Translations under genes and position numbers: made by a program
In this document: piece after piece, positions 54,097 through 64,000 of the stretch
How the letters are laid out: each line of letters opens with the position of its first letter
Position numbering within the stretch: position 1 is the first letter of the stretch
Source: Dipteronia dyeriana
Lineage: Eukaryota; Streptophyta; Magnoliopsida; Sapindales; Sapindaceae
DNA: 64,000 bases
Direction: 5' to 3'
NCBI GenBank assembly: GCA_032871835.1
Contig: CM065298.1
Coordinates: 10,217,596 to 10,281,595 of the forward strand
Notes under the pieces: model-generated
What the model saw: only the letters and a program-made list of their open reading frames with translations
What the model was told of the DNA's origin: nothing
The model's database searches: none

Positions 54097-56179
54097 TGAA
54101 ACAAATATTATGGTGTGTTTAATATTAATCTAAAGGGGGGTGAATAGATTTTAATCAAAATTTACCCAATTTTCGTTAATGGTCAATTAGACAAAAATAC
54201 CCCTAACTAGTCATAATAATATCACAAGTGTAATAAGTGTGGAAATAATAAATACACTTGAGATATACGTTGAAACCCTCCAAATGAGAAAAACCACGGG
54301 CTGTTAAGTGCGCCACACTCGAACAACGAATCCACTGATGATAGAGGCGTTACAACCTACTCCTGGTATATAACCCACCACCACTACCTAATCCCGGTAT
54401 TAAGTGGACCTAGTCCAATTTGCTTACGCTTGAAGCAACCTACTCCCGAATGCAACGCAAGACTTACTTCTCTTTAATGAAGAGATAAACACTCTATGTG
54501 AATATATGATGATATTTAAACAACAAACAAGGCTATGGTACCTTATATGCTTATCTAGGATTATGAGATGGCAATAAATGCAATCCTAGATATCAAGAGC
54601 TAAATGACATGTCATAAAGCTTAGCTAAACATAGAACAAGCAATCCTATGAAGCTATCATAAAGGCAAATCAACACATGTTGTCATTAAGCATGGCAAGG
54701 ACTATAATGCAATCACTAAATGCAATTAATGAGTCTTAATCAACAATATCTAAATGTAATGTATAGAGACTTATTAAGAAGGGCAAAAATATCCTAAATT
54801 CAAGCTATCAACAAACAAACTCAATCATGCAAAGGAACTCATAAATAGATGCAATGAATGAAGTCCTAGCATTTAATCAACTAATAAATGCAATAAAAAC
54901 ATCATCTTGGAAGAAATGAACAAATGACAAAGATGAGATTTTTGTTCAACTTACCAAGTCAATCAAAGATAAAGACTCATGCCTCAAGATGATCAATAAT
55001 GCATGAAGGATGATGGGTTTTTAGTTAAGAGAGTTAAAGAATAACTCTTACAGCTTCTCTCTTAAAGGAAATACATTCTCACTCTAAAAAATGGGCTGGA
55101 AGCTCTGAAAAACGAGCGAGGAAGAAGATGACATATAAATATGAGCCCTAGAACAAAACTACATCGTTTTGAATAATACCCAAATTTTGCTCAGTGCGCT
55201 GGTGAGCTGCGCTGGTCGACAAACGCCACACCAGTGCACACCTACTGTCCAAGGGGTGCTGGTGAGGGTGCTTGTGGACTGGTGCAGCCACAACAACTCA
55301 ATAACTTGAGATTCGAGCGACCCAAAACATGATCAAACGATATCTAAACCTTTCATATAGTATACCGTTGGAAAGGTATGGAAGTCTACTTTCAACTCCA
55401 ATTTATTAAACATGATTTGGATGTCTATAGAAAAATTTATGGTCATTTAAGTGACCAAAGGTCAGAAACGGACAACAACAGAGATGCCTATTTTTGTGGT
55501 CACTTTGGAGATTTCAAAACCAATCCAAACGGTCATGAAATATTACGAATAATATACCGTTAGAAAGGTATGGGTGTCTAGTTTGTACAAAAATTTTCAA
55601 AACTCATTTTGAATCATTTTATAAAAAGATATGGTCATAAGACCATACAAAGGTCAGTTTTAAAAAACATTTAAATCATTGAAATACACTCTTTTGAAAC
55701 TAGACACCTTACTCCATATAACCAAACCAAGAGAAGAATAAGACCTTCTCAAATGGTCACTCAATTCGCTAAGACAAGCACACCATCGTGCAAGCGCAAA
55801 CAACACACAAAACCACACTATAAATGCATATAGACAACAATGAAGCACATATGCATAACAAATCAAATGCAAGTAAGTGTGTGTGTGAGCAACACATAAT
55901 GCATGTCAATTCAAATGCAAAGACGTGATCAATATAAACTTGCAAGAAGAGTTATCAAAACATGAATGCACACTTATATAAACACACAACATATGTGAAT
56001 AAGAAATATGCATGAGTTGTGAGTGTGTGCAACTATATCTCTTCAAAGCAAGTAAGCACAAGAAATATACCTTTGATGCTTCTTCTCTTAAGGTCTTGAG
56101 AGCCTAAGTTACCCTTACATAAAACCCCAATATGTGGTTTGTTCACGAAATAAGTCAATCAATAAATGAGGACTTTACA
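54097..56179 (-). repeat. 5' LTR of the gag-only element
   Basis: Direct repeat of 49671-51731, with a few small indels. Contains ACATATAAATATGAGCC near 55132 and the GC-richer cassette near 55195-55300 (GTGCGCTGGTGAGCTGCG). Confidence 0.9.
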
Positions 56180-56184
56180 ATAAT

Positions 56185-57305
56185 AATTATTTATGAACTG
56201 CAATTATTTTTCAAAAAAAATTTGGAAAATTTTAAAATTGCCTTATGATTTTGAAAAATTTCAAACCGGCTCCTGTATTTATCAAAATATTAAATTGTCC
56301 CCAATTATTTTGAAATTACAAATCAGCCCCAACAAGTGAACAATTTCACATATAAACCTCAAAGTTTATATTAATTCTAAAAGGGCCCAGGAAAATAACG
56401 AAACAACCCACTATTATATCTAATTCAAAAAGTACCTAGGAAAATAACAAAACAGTCCTCATATTTTATCTAATTCTCAACAAGTGGCCCATACCAAAAT
56501 CAACCAAAAACCCTTGATCTTCATGGCCACTGTCCAACTCTACTTGTTCGGTCACTAGAACATCGGGAAAACAACCGGAAAGGCAGCAGAGAGCCGCCCC
56601 ATTCATTGTTCCAAACCACAGATCCATAAAAATCCATGGATTTAGAACGAGAGAAGAAACGCGGTCGATTTGACTGAGTTTCAGACGATCGAGTTCGACT
56701 GGTCGTGGTCGATGACCAACGATTGACTCGCAACGGGGTGTTGGTCGACAACAAATAGCTGGTGTGCCGGCTCAAATTTCTCGGGTCTGGTGCGAAAACC
56801 CATTGCCTCGGGTGTGACCCAAGTTTGGAGCAACTGCACATGGCACGGGTCTGGCAAGAAGGTCCATCGACCCGTGTCTGAAACGGGTCTGGTTTGATCT
56901 GGGTATGGAAGTGGGTCTGGTGTGAAACCCACCAACCCAAGTGAGACCCAGTTAGATGCCTTCTGATCCTCTAAAAAACAGCCATTCAAATTGGCTTTCA
57001 CACAACTGAGATCTATACCCTCAAATCTTATTCATCAACACATTAAGTCCAACAACAACTGATCTCACTTTATATATATATAAACAAAACCTTCCACACT
57101 GAATTCATATCAATAGATTATTCAAAACAACACAAAATAAAACACATATTTTAATTTTTGTTGTTTAACATTTACGAGACTAATCTCAAATATAATAACA
57201 TGCAAACATATATTTATCATTGCAGTAATAAATCATTCAATCCGGTGTGAAAAAATAAACATATATATGATATCAAATCATTCAACCTATACAACAATAC
57301 GATCT
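56185..57305 (-). other. 5' leader of the copia-type element
   Basis: Lies between its primer site and the nested element. A GC-richer part (56760-56950) repeats GGGTCTGG words. The overlapping minus frames at 56521-57001 show no recognised domain and are not called. Confidence 0.45.
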
Positions 57306-57317
57306 GCTCTGATACCA
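57306..57317 (-). other. Primer binding site of the copia-type element
   Basis: Minus-strand TGGTATCAGAGC, one base from the 5' LTR at 57319. Confidence 0.88.
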
Positions 57318-57318
57318 C

Positions 57319-57870
57319 TGTAAACATTATATGACGAAATAATTAAATCTCATATTGTATGCATAAGTATGAATAGATACGTACCTGGAAGCGTAGTGAA
57401 AAATATCCAAATCGTACACGAGTCTTAATCCCGAATCCATAATAACGCAATAACCTGAAAAGAAAACAAAGAAAAATAATTAAAACAATAGAGAGTCTTC
57501 TACTCTCTTCTCACCTTCTTCATATTGCATAATGGGGAGACAATTTTGTTAAACGTTCGTTGTGAGTGAGAGGAGGAACCCCTATATATAGTATAACTTC
57601 CTAAAATCCTAACTCATAAAGGATTCTCAAAACCCAATAGGATGACTAGTCCTAATAGGAATACTAGACCCACACATATACAATAGCCCATATCATATCC
57701 TACATATATTTAATGTAGCTAAGGTGCACCGAGCCCAACAAATATTAATCACATTAATAATGGGTTTTATACGGTCAACTCTCACTTATTTAAACATTCC
57801 GATCAATTCGGTGTTTATAAACTCAAAATATAATGTCATATGTTGCTCACAATTTTATAAAAATCTTATA
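57319..57870 (-). repeat. 5' LTR of the copia-type element
   Basis: Direct repeat of 44715-45271. The outer end reads TTATA where the partner has TTACA, so the terminal CA has mutated. Confidence 0.87.
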
Positions 57871-58030
57871 GAAACTCAAGTCATAACCAAAAGGAGAAGC
57901 CCACACAAGGGACTTTTTAGTCTTGATAGAAGTCGAATCCACACATCTTTCTTCCACATCCAGAATGAGCAAAATTAGGTTGGTCAATAGTACTACCCTC
58001 GCACCTCCAATATGAGGTTGTGTAATCAAG
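57871..58030 (-). pseudogene. LINE ORF2 linker (part 1 of a split LINE)
   Basis: Minus-strand RCVDSTSIKTKKSLVWASPF, then GYDLSF, which continues in frame into NVDGSTRGDP at 44714. This is the linker ahead of the LINE RNase H. The LINE stops near 58035, so RT and ORF1 are missing. Confidence 0.75.
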
Positions 58031-58199
58031 TCTCTTCCCCTCCCTAAACCCCGAATTATTGAAATATTTAAAAATAAAACTTAATTTAGTGCAATTACAT
58101 GGAAAAATATTAAATGAGAAAATTATATGAAAAAAAATTAGTCGAAATAATTAAGTGAAAATTAGTAAGATAAATAAGTTGAATAATATTAGACAAAAA

Positions 58200-58628
58200 A
58201 AATAGGGAAAACTTTTGTGATTTTTTTTTTGATATTACACGATTCATTATTGAAGAATAATATTTTTATGTAAAAATTTTTAATGAATATTGTATAAGTT
58301 AACTAATAAAAAATAATTAGCATTGTATAAATATTTAGTTAAAAAATATTTTTTAAAGATGTTTTTTTGGTGTAAAATATTATAATGAAAAAAAATGGTA
58401 TAAAACATTGAGTAAAATTGTTTTAGTATAAGTTTATTCTTCAAAAATTCTCTTTTACCTCTAAATTGGAGTTGAGTTTGAAATCTAGCATTGGAGTTGC
58501 TCTATGAATTTGGCATCTTAAGATATCCTCAATGCATCCAACACAAAAGAAAACAAAATTATATACAGAGCACCGGCTTTACCTTTATTTTTTTAGATAT
58601 GCAAGAACCGAAATGTTTAGACAGGACA
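58200..58628 (+). repeat. Family R copy with empty Mutator-like site
   Basis: Contains CATTATTGAAGAATAATATT, GGAGTTGCTCT, GAATTTGGCATCTTAAGATA, and ATTTTTTTAGATATGCAAG without the Mutator-like insert. It is cut at 58628 by the Athila-like LTR, with GGACA before it; 40975-40984 shows the uninterrupted sequence. Confidence 0.75.
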
Positions 58629-59656
58629 TGATCGGACGATAATTATATCTATTTGAGGTCCCTATTACCTATCATTTGTTCTTTTTTTCGAACGTATTTT
58701 TATATATAATGTGTTTGTTGAGCTTTGTGTAGGTACATATTCCCTACATATGATATTTGAGCTTAAATGATAATTGGAAAGTTAAATTTTGGGATCCATA
58801 TCTCCCTCCTCAAGATGAAATGGGTTTCGTACCACCTATTTTTGGAAATCCCTAGAAGTCTTCTTTCTAGTAGTTTTTACGGATCGCAATTCAGGGTTTT
58901 TTAGAGGAAGATATGTGTGTTTTCGTAACAGTGCGTAAGGCTGGAAACATGACAGCGGCTGAGAGCTTCATGCAAAACACCCAATTTTCGGGGATCATAT
59001 CTCTCTCTTCAGATTGAATCACGTTTATATCTTCATATATTTAGAAATGTCCATAAGTCTTCTTTCCAGCGGTTTTTACGGATTCGATTCCGGGTTTTCT
59101 AGAGGGAGATATGCTTATTTTCGTAATGGTGCACGAGGTTGGAAACTGGTGTCGTGACCGCGACACTAAGTCGTGAAAATCACTGTTGCCCGATGTGTCG
59201 TCTTGCAAGACCGCGACATGTCGGTTTTAGGCCATTTTCAGAGGGGCAAATGTGTCCTTTTTCACCCCAATTCGTCCCTAAACTTTTCCTAACTGTAAAT
59301 ACATCATTTTTTCCTCTTCTCTACAGACAACAAAGATGAAGAGAGCCCATTATTTTCATCATCTTCTTCACAAATCAAGAGAGAGAGAAGCTTCCAAAGC
59401 TCCCATGGAGGTCCTCCTCCATGGGAAGCTCACCACCACCCATTTCTACACATCCTCCACCACTTTTGAGAGTTGATTGCAAGGAGATAGGAGTGGTCTA
59501 TGACCAATTTCTAGCTAGGGATTTCTTCAAGGGTTATCTCCTTTTAAACTCATTCTCTTTGTATTTCATGTTTTCTTGATTGTGTAATCCCCACTTGGGA
59601 ATATTTGTAAACCGAATTTGTGCTCAATATATGTTGGTTGATTTTATATTCATTTC

Positions 59657-61269
59657 ACTACAAAAAAAAAGTGTTTATTAGCGACCAACTATTTTCGACG
59701 GTTCAAATAATCGTCGGTTATTCAGTCTTTTTTGATGGGTTTTTCGACACCGTCGAAAATAATGAAAAATTTAATACCACATTTCGACGGTAAAAGACTG
59801 TCGAAAATAGTCAAAACACCGTCGAAAATGACCCACATTTTCGATGGCACTATTTGTATCGTCGAAAATGATCCACATTTTCGATGGCACAATATGTACC
59901 GTCGAAAATGACCCACATTTCCGATGGCAATATATGTGCCGTCGAAAAATGACCTGAATTTTCAACGGTATAAACACCATCGAAAATGATGAATGAATTA
60001 ATATCAAATTTTTGATGGTCCAATGGCCATCATAAATAGTCGAATAATTCGGTATTATTTTTATTATTATTTGTTAAAGTATTATCATGAAAAATATAAT
60101 TAGTTAAATATTATAATATAAATTAATAAATTATAATGGAATATATGTATGTATGTGATAACTTATATACTATATTAAAAAATGACTTATAAGTCAATAT
60201 TTTAAATACATCAAAATATGTACTAATTTTTTTGTCACTATATTTTTTAGCGAAATCACTCTATAAATTTTTTCACCAAGTATTTTAGTTCAATTTTGAA
60301 ATATCAATTAATTTTAAAAAAAAATCGTAAGGACACATTGGGCTAAATTAATCAACTATGAAATATATCAAAATTATTAGTAATTACAAGAACATTTGGT
60401 TATTTTTAATTATGTCTACTAAACTTGACTATATTAAAAAACAATGCTCTAAAAAAAAACCTTTTTTTAATATTTATTTGTATATTTTACAGAATAATTA
60501 TAAATCTTTTTTTTAAATGAGTTTAAATTATTAATTTTTCACTAAAATATTGATTATAAAAAAATACATATATAAAATGCATTCCCTATTAAAATATGTA
60601 GTTGTAGCAAAATGGTAAAATCAAATCACACTTTTCTATCAGATAAGAGAATATTTTAATAAAAAAAAATTATTTGAAACACAGTATCATAACATATTAA
60701 AAAGTATGTAAAATATAAATTCAATTGGATCATGTGTAAAATATATCAATAGTTTATATATAGATAGTATGCAAAATATATCAGATATAAAGTTATAGCA
60801 AAATGGTAAAAGCATCACTTATCATCTTCAAGGTCCATGGTTCAAACCATGGAATTTGCATGAATTATTTGGAATTTAACAATGGACTAGAGTGATGTGG
60901 GGTGTACCCAATTGATCTTGGGGGTTCCTTAAGAAGGGTCTAAGAGGAGATGAAGTATCAAAATTCAACTAATTTTGACTATTTTTTATTACTATTATCG
61001 ACGGTAAATGACTGTCGAAAGTAGAGGTATTTTCGACGGCTCGTCGTCCATTTTTAATATTATTACTGAAGATCATTTTCATTTTTTACGACGGCCATTA
61101 CAGTAAAAAAATGGTATTTTCAACGGCCAGTCGATAAAAGTTTATTTCCGACGAACGGATTTGTAACGGCATTCGACAGCCTTTTCCTATTGAAAAAGCA
61201 TATTTTCAACGGGAATCCATCATTTTCGACAGCATTTAGCCATCGCTTATGGCCTCTCTCTTTTTAGTG
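59657..61269. mobile_element. Non-autonomous CACTA element, 1613 bp
   Basis: Ends CACTACAAAAAAAAAG and (inverse) CACTAAAAAGAGAG, target duplication TTT. The solo LTR shows the empty site ATTCATTTGGGTTTT (about 26052-26066). Many subterminal copies of CGTCGAAAAT and TTTCGACGG or TTTCGATGG occur within 59690-60000 and 61000-61250. No transposase. It carries an internal tRNA-like pol III promoter pair. Confidence 0.9.
60791..60860 (+). other. tRNA-like sequence with pol III A and B boxes
   Basis: TAGCAAAATGG (60796-60806) fits an A box and GGTTCAAACC (60839-60848) is a perfect B box, 32 bases apart, followed by the complement CCATGG...CCATGG stem around the B box. It could be a tRNA pseudogene or a SINE head inside the CACTA element. 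No convincing acceptor stem, so not a functional tRNA. Confidence 0.5.
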
Positions 61270-61808
61270 TTTGGGTTTTGATTTGTTCTTGCTATTATTG
61301 ATTAATCTCTTATCTTGATATGCTTGTGTATAGAGATTGGAAATTGATATGTGTTCATGGATGAGATTAGAAGTAGATTAATATAATTGTAGGAGTAGTT
61401 GTAATCAAATATCCCATTTGTGTGTGTATGTCTTTGGAAGGTCGAAATTAACTTGTATTGATGGGTTTGAGTGTTTTGTGGGTTTTTGGTTGTGCTTAAG
61501 AGGACCAATCCGGGTATAATCTTAACCAATTAGCTCTAAAGAATGAATGAAACTTGTTCTATGCAAGACCTTACTAGAGTAGGTTTTGGCTTATGTTCAT
61601 ATGCTTAATGGTAGGGACTTAAGGCACAATTACTTCACCGAGACCTTAGGGAGTGATTTGTGTCTCGAATCCCTTAGTTGAGATTACAAGCGCAATTACT
61701 TCACCGAGACCTTGGGGAGTGATTTGAGTTTGTAAATCTCTCAACTGAGAGAACAAGCCCTTAGCTTGAATTGAATATCCTTAATTGAGTGCATTCATGA
61801 GATTGGAG

Positions 61809-61887
61809 AACGCTGTAGTCGTCCAGTGGTAAGGACATCTCGGATTGACACCTGAGAAGACCTGCTGTTCCGATTCCCGGTTACGGA
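61809..61887 (+). pseudogene. tRNA-like pseudogene (Glu-tRNA-like)
   Basis: TGTAGTCGTCCAGTGGTAAG resembles the D-arm region of plant Glu tRNA and GATTCCCGGTTACGGA its T arm and acceptor end. The anticodon stem CTCGG/CTGAG is present, but the loop (ATTGACAC) is eight bases and the T arm has extra bases. Absent from the paralogous solo LTR, so it is an insertion. Confidence 0.5.
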
Positions 61888-62377
61888 TGAGAGACCTCTT
61901 TTCTATCCATTTTGTATTATTTTCTTGTATCTTGAATTGGAAGTCTTTAATGCTTAACAACCACTATTTGTGCATTTATGTATGGTGAGCTTTATGAACC
62001 TTGTGTGATCATTCTCATGCATCTCTCCTATCCACCAATTTATTATTTGTCACTTTAATCACCATTCTCACCTCACCATATTCCTTTTGTTTTATTTTAC
62101 ATTCTTTTTATTTACATTCCTTCACATGCACACACACACACAACGTAAAATGCTTACACTTCACACACACCACTCTCACCCTTCCGCATTCTTATTTACA
62201 TGCTTTCAATAAACTCTAGAACATGAGGCGATTAACGAATAACTCCTCCCTGTGGACGATACCCTCGCTTACCGTTTTACTAGTTTTCAAAACTTTAGAG
62301 CACATTGCGTAGGACTTTTTATAAATATTCTTTTGATAATTGCAATTTGGTAACGACATAAAAAGTGAGTATCTAAA

Positions 62378-62395
62378 TGGCGCCGCTGCCGGGGA
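62378..62395 (+). other. Athila-type primer binding site
   Basis: TGGCGCCGCTGCCGGGGA, one base different from the tRNA-Asp complement common in Athila elements. Confidence 0.82.
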
Positions 62396-64000
62396 GGTGC
62401 CTATTCATTGATTGTTTTTTGTTCTAGCTTAAGTTCTATAGATATTTAGATTTAATTGCTTTGCGGATATATATGTATGCAGTTAGGATTTTTCTTTTTA
62501 TTATTTTCTTTTTATTTATAGCATATGCATTTAATGTTATTGAGTTGTGGTGTGCTAGGAAACGAATTTTTCAGGTCGGATGGACCATACAACTCTTGGA
62601 ACATTGTAAGAGTGCACTTATCGCACCCAACAACCCCCAAGTGAAACGGTAGCGCCACAAAGGCCACGTGGTTGCAACCACAAGAGGTATCCTCTAATTT
62701 TTGTGCCTAATTGGAGTACTTGTGGTTAGTTGTTGATTTGGGGCAGAACTTGCCCTTGTGCTTAATGTCCAAAATGCTATGTTTGTTGTGTTTGTGATGA
62801 TTGTGTTCTTATCTCTTAAATCTTGCTAAGCATTGTCCATATTTTATGAGTTGATCAACATTGAGGACAATGTTGAGTTTAGGTTTGGGGGTGTGGACAC
62901 TTTCATTTTTTTTTATTTTGTTACATTTAGAAAATTTTCAAATCTCTACACAAATCGGTCAATGTTAATTTTAATTTTTTTTGTAAATAGTGTCTGGTTT
63001 TTTTGAGTTGTTATTCTTTGTGTGCCAGTAGAGACATATCATGTATGTTTTTAACTCTATGCATTACTTTAAATATGCTTGTACAATGCCAATCTTTTGA
63101 TGTTGAGGTGGATAAGACCTCTATACTTGTTTGGCTTGGGAAAATTGTGGAGACTACCCTTGTGAGATTTTGTGCCTATTAACGTTCATTTTTTAGAGTG
63201 TATTTTGTTTCTACTCTTAAACACTTTTCTTGTTCTTCAAATGTTTAGATTGATCTCTATAGGTTTTGCATTGGATGTTAAAGAATAATCCTCTTAAGAT
63301 ATCACATGTGTGTTTGCTTTGCTTTTGTGTTGGTTGATCCTTGAGAAGCGATGCTAGGCAATGTGTGCTTAAACTATTAAAAGGCCTAAACTCTTACTCT
63401 TACTCTATTTGTGTGCTCCCTACGCAAATTTGAAGCCAAACACATGCGCCATTTCTTTCACACTTCCAAAGAACCAAGCTACTATATATAATGAAACCTT
63501 ACCTAATTAGCTTGAGACCATTTGCTGATGATGATGGTATTGAGTTTTTGGGGTGTATTGTAATTACTATTATAGTTGGGAAGAAACCAATGAGTTTCTT
63601 GGGTTAGATTGTAAATGCAACTGCATTAAGGCTGAATGTAAAGATTAAATGTATATATTTGTATTTTCATTCGAAGAAATGAATGGTAGAAGAAAAAAAA
63701 GAGAAAAAATTGAATATCTACTCAAAAGAAAAAGGAGTAGGAAAAAAAAGTGTTAGAACAACAAAATGTAGCCTATATGTAGACCACAAAGTATGTATTT
63801 TAGACTATGTTATTGCATTGTAGATGGTTATCAAAGTCCACGATAAATACATCCGAGGATTATGTTATTACATTGTAGATGGTCAGTAAAATCCTTGTGT
63901 TGGTCTCAGACTGTTTGTTTTCACTTTCCCATTCTTTCTTAGCCTACAGCCATGGCCTCATTACAACCCATGAAAGACCTAGCGGATCTCTTGGTAATGC
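62396..64000 (+). mobile_element. Start of the internal region of the Athila-like element
   Basis: No gag frame is readable in 1.6 kb; the only ORF (62461-62652) has no recognised motif. GAGGACAATGTTGAGTTTAG followed by GTTTGGGGGTGTGG near 62872-62898 is a phrase I associate with the region downstream of pol in Athila elements. This would imply an internal deletion joining leader and 3' region, but the window ends before it can be confirmed. Confidence 0.5.

Larger units (their letters stand above)
49671..56179 (-). mobile_element. Gag-only SIRE-like LTR element (TR-GAG type)
   Basis: LTRs 49671-51731 and 54097-56179 (about 2.06 and 2.08 kb), perfect duplication ATAAT (49666-49670, 56180-56184). 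Primer site for initiator Met tRNA at 54083-54094 and polypurine tract at 51732-51745. The 2.4 kb interior codes only for a gag protein. This is the layout described for terminal-repeat elements with a GAG domain. Sequence at both window ends of the SIRE-like remnant (1-1099, 13258-14287) belongs to a related family. Confidence 0.9.
44715..57870 (-). mobile_element. Copia-type LTR element without pol, holding a nested element
   Basis: LTRs 44715-45271 (557 bp) and 57319-57870 (552 bp), minus orientation, perfect duplication GAAAC (44710-44714, 57871-57875). Primer site complementary to initiator Met tRNA at 57306-57317; antisense polypurine tract TTCTCCCACTTG right after the 3' LTR. Without the insert at 49671-56179 it is about 6.6 kb. 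No gag, integrase or RT motif is visible in the AT-rich interior, so it is non-autonomous or fully decayed. Confidence 0.87.
58629..62375 (+). mobile_element. Athila-like 5' LTR, split by a CACTA element
   Basis: Starts TGATCGGACGAT as the solo LTR at 15698 does and ends just before the primer site at 62378. About 2.1 kb without the CACTA insert. It differs from the solo LTR in a ~200 bp tandem duplication (about 58795-58960 and 58995-59150), a ~70 bp duplication (61624-61757), a tRNA-like insert (61809-61887) and a variable GC-rich cassette. The exact 3' end (terminal CA) is decayed. Confidence 0.78.

Noticed and set aside
56521..57001. Overlapping minus-strand frames of 106 and 139 codons
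   Set aside because: They lie in the leader of the pol-less copia-type element, overlap in different frames and show no domain.
61809..61887. Functional tRNA gene
   Set aside because: Eight-base anticodon loop, extra bases in the T arm and imperfect acceptor stem.

Overview
The window is repeat-derived nuclear DNA from a flowering plant. I found no intact host gene. The evidence is the density of plant-type mobile elements: Ty3/gypsy elements of the Tat and Athila kinds, Ty1/copia elements of the SIRE kind with initiator-Met-tRNA primer sites, plant L1-type LINEs, and CACTA, Mutator-like and hAT elements. The AT-rich, low-gene character would suit a eudicot, but the species cannot be read from the sequence. 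Nearly every reading frame is broken by stops or frameshifts.

Layout, left to right. (1) 1-1099 and 13258-14287 are pieces of a SIRE-like copia element, split by a 12.2 kb Tat-lineage element (Tat-1, minus orientation, 1100-13257). Tat-1 has both LTRs, a primer site, gag-protease-RT-RNase H-second RNase H-integrase on the minus strand, and a separate antisense gene on the plus strand between pol and the 3' LTR. (2) A second Tat element in the opposite orientation (Tat-2) begins abruptly inside pol at 14288 and ends at 32359. It is split by an Athila-like solo LTR (15698-27243, target duplication GGACT). That LTR is split in turn by a 9.4 kb element without pol (16617-26031), which shares LTR ends, primer site, polypurine tract and a ~100 bp tandem repeat with the Tat elements and carries a satellite-like array. 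(3) 32360-33117 is the 3' end of a copia element. (4) 33118-43164 is a mosaic of long inverted repeats, LINE pieces, a CACTA derivative holding a LINE copy with a captured replication-protein-A-like segment, and a 1.6 kb Mutator-like element. (5) 43149-58030 is one L1-type LINE, interrupted by a 969 bp hAT element and by a 13.2 kb copia-type element without pol. The latter contains a 6.5 kb gag-only SIRE-like element (49671-56179). (6) 58629 to the window end is a second Athila-like element (LTR, tRNA-Asp-type primer site, start of the internal region). A 1.6 kb CACTA derivative sits in its LTR.

The nesting gives a relative order of events, and several insertions are proven by target-site duplications plus an empty-site copy elsewhere in the window. 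The most interesting points are: the antisense gene of both Tat copies, with two introns at matching positions; the replication-protein-A-like zinc-finger segment carried inside a LINE flanked by a target duplication; the apparent non-autonomous partner of the Tat family with a three-monomer higher-order tandem array; and a gag-only SIRE-like element with near-complete LTRs. None of the proteins looks intact enough to be active from this locus.
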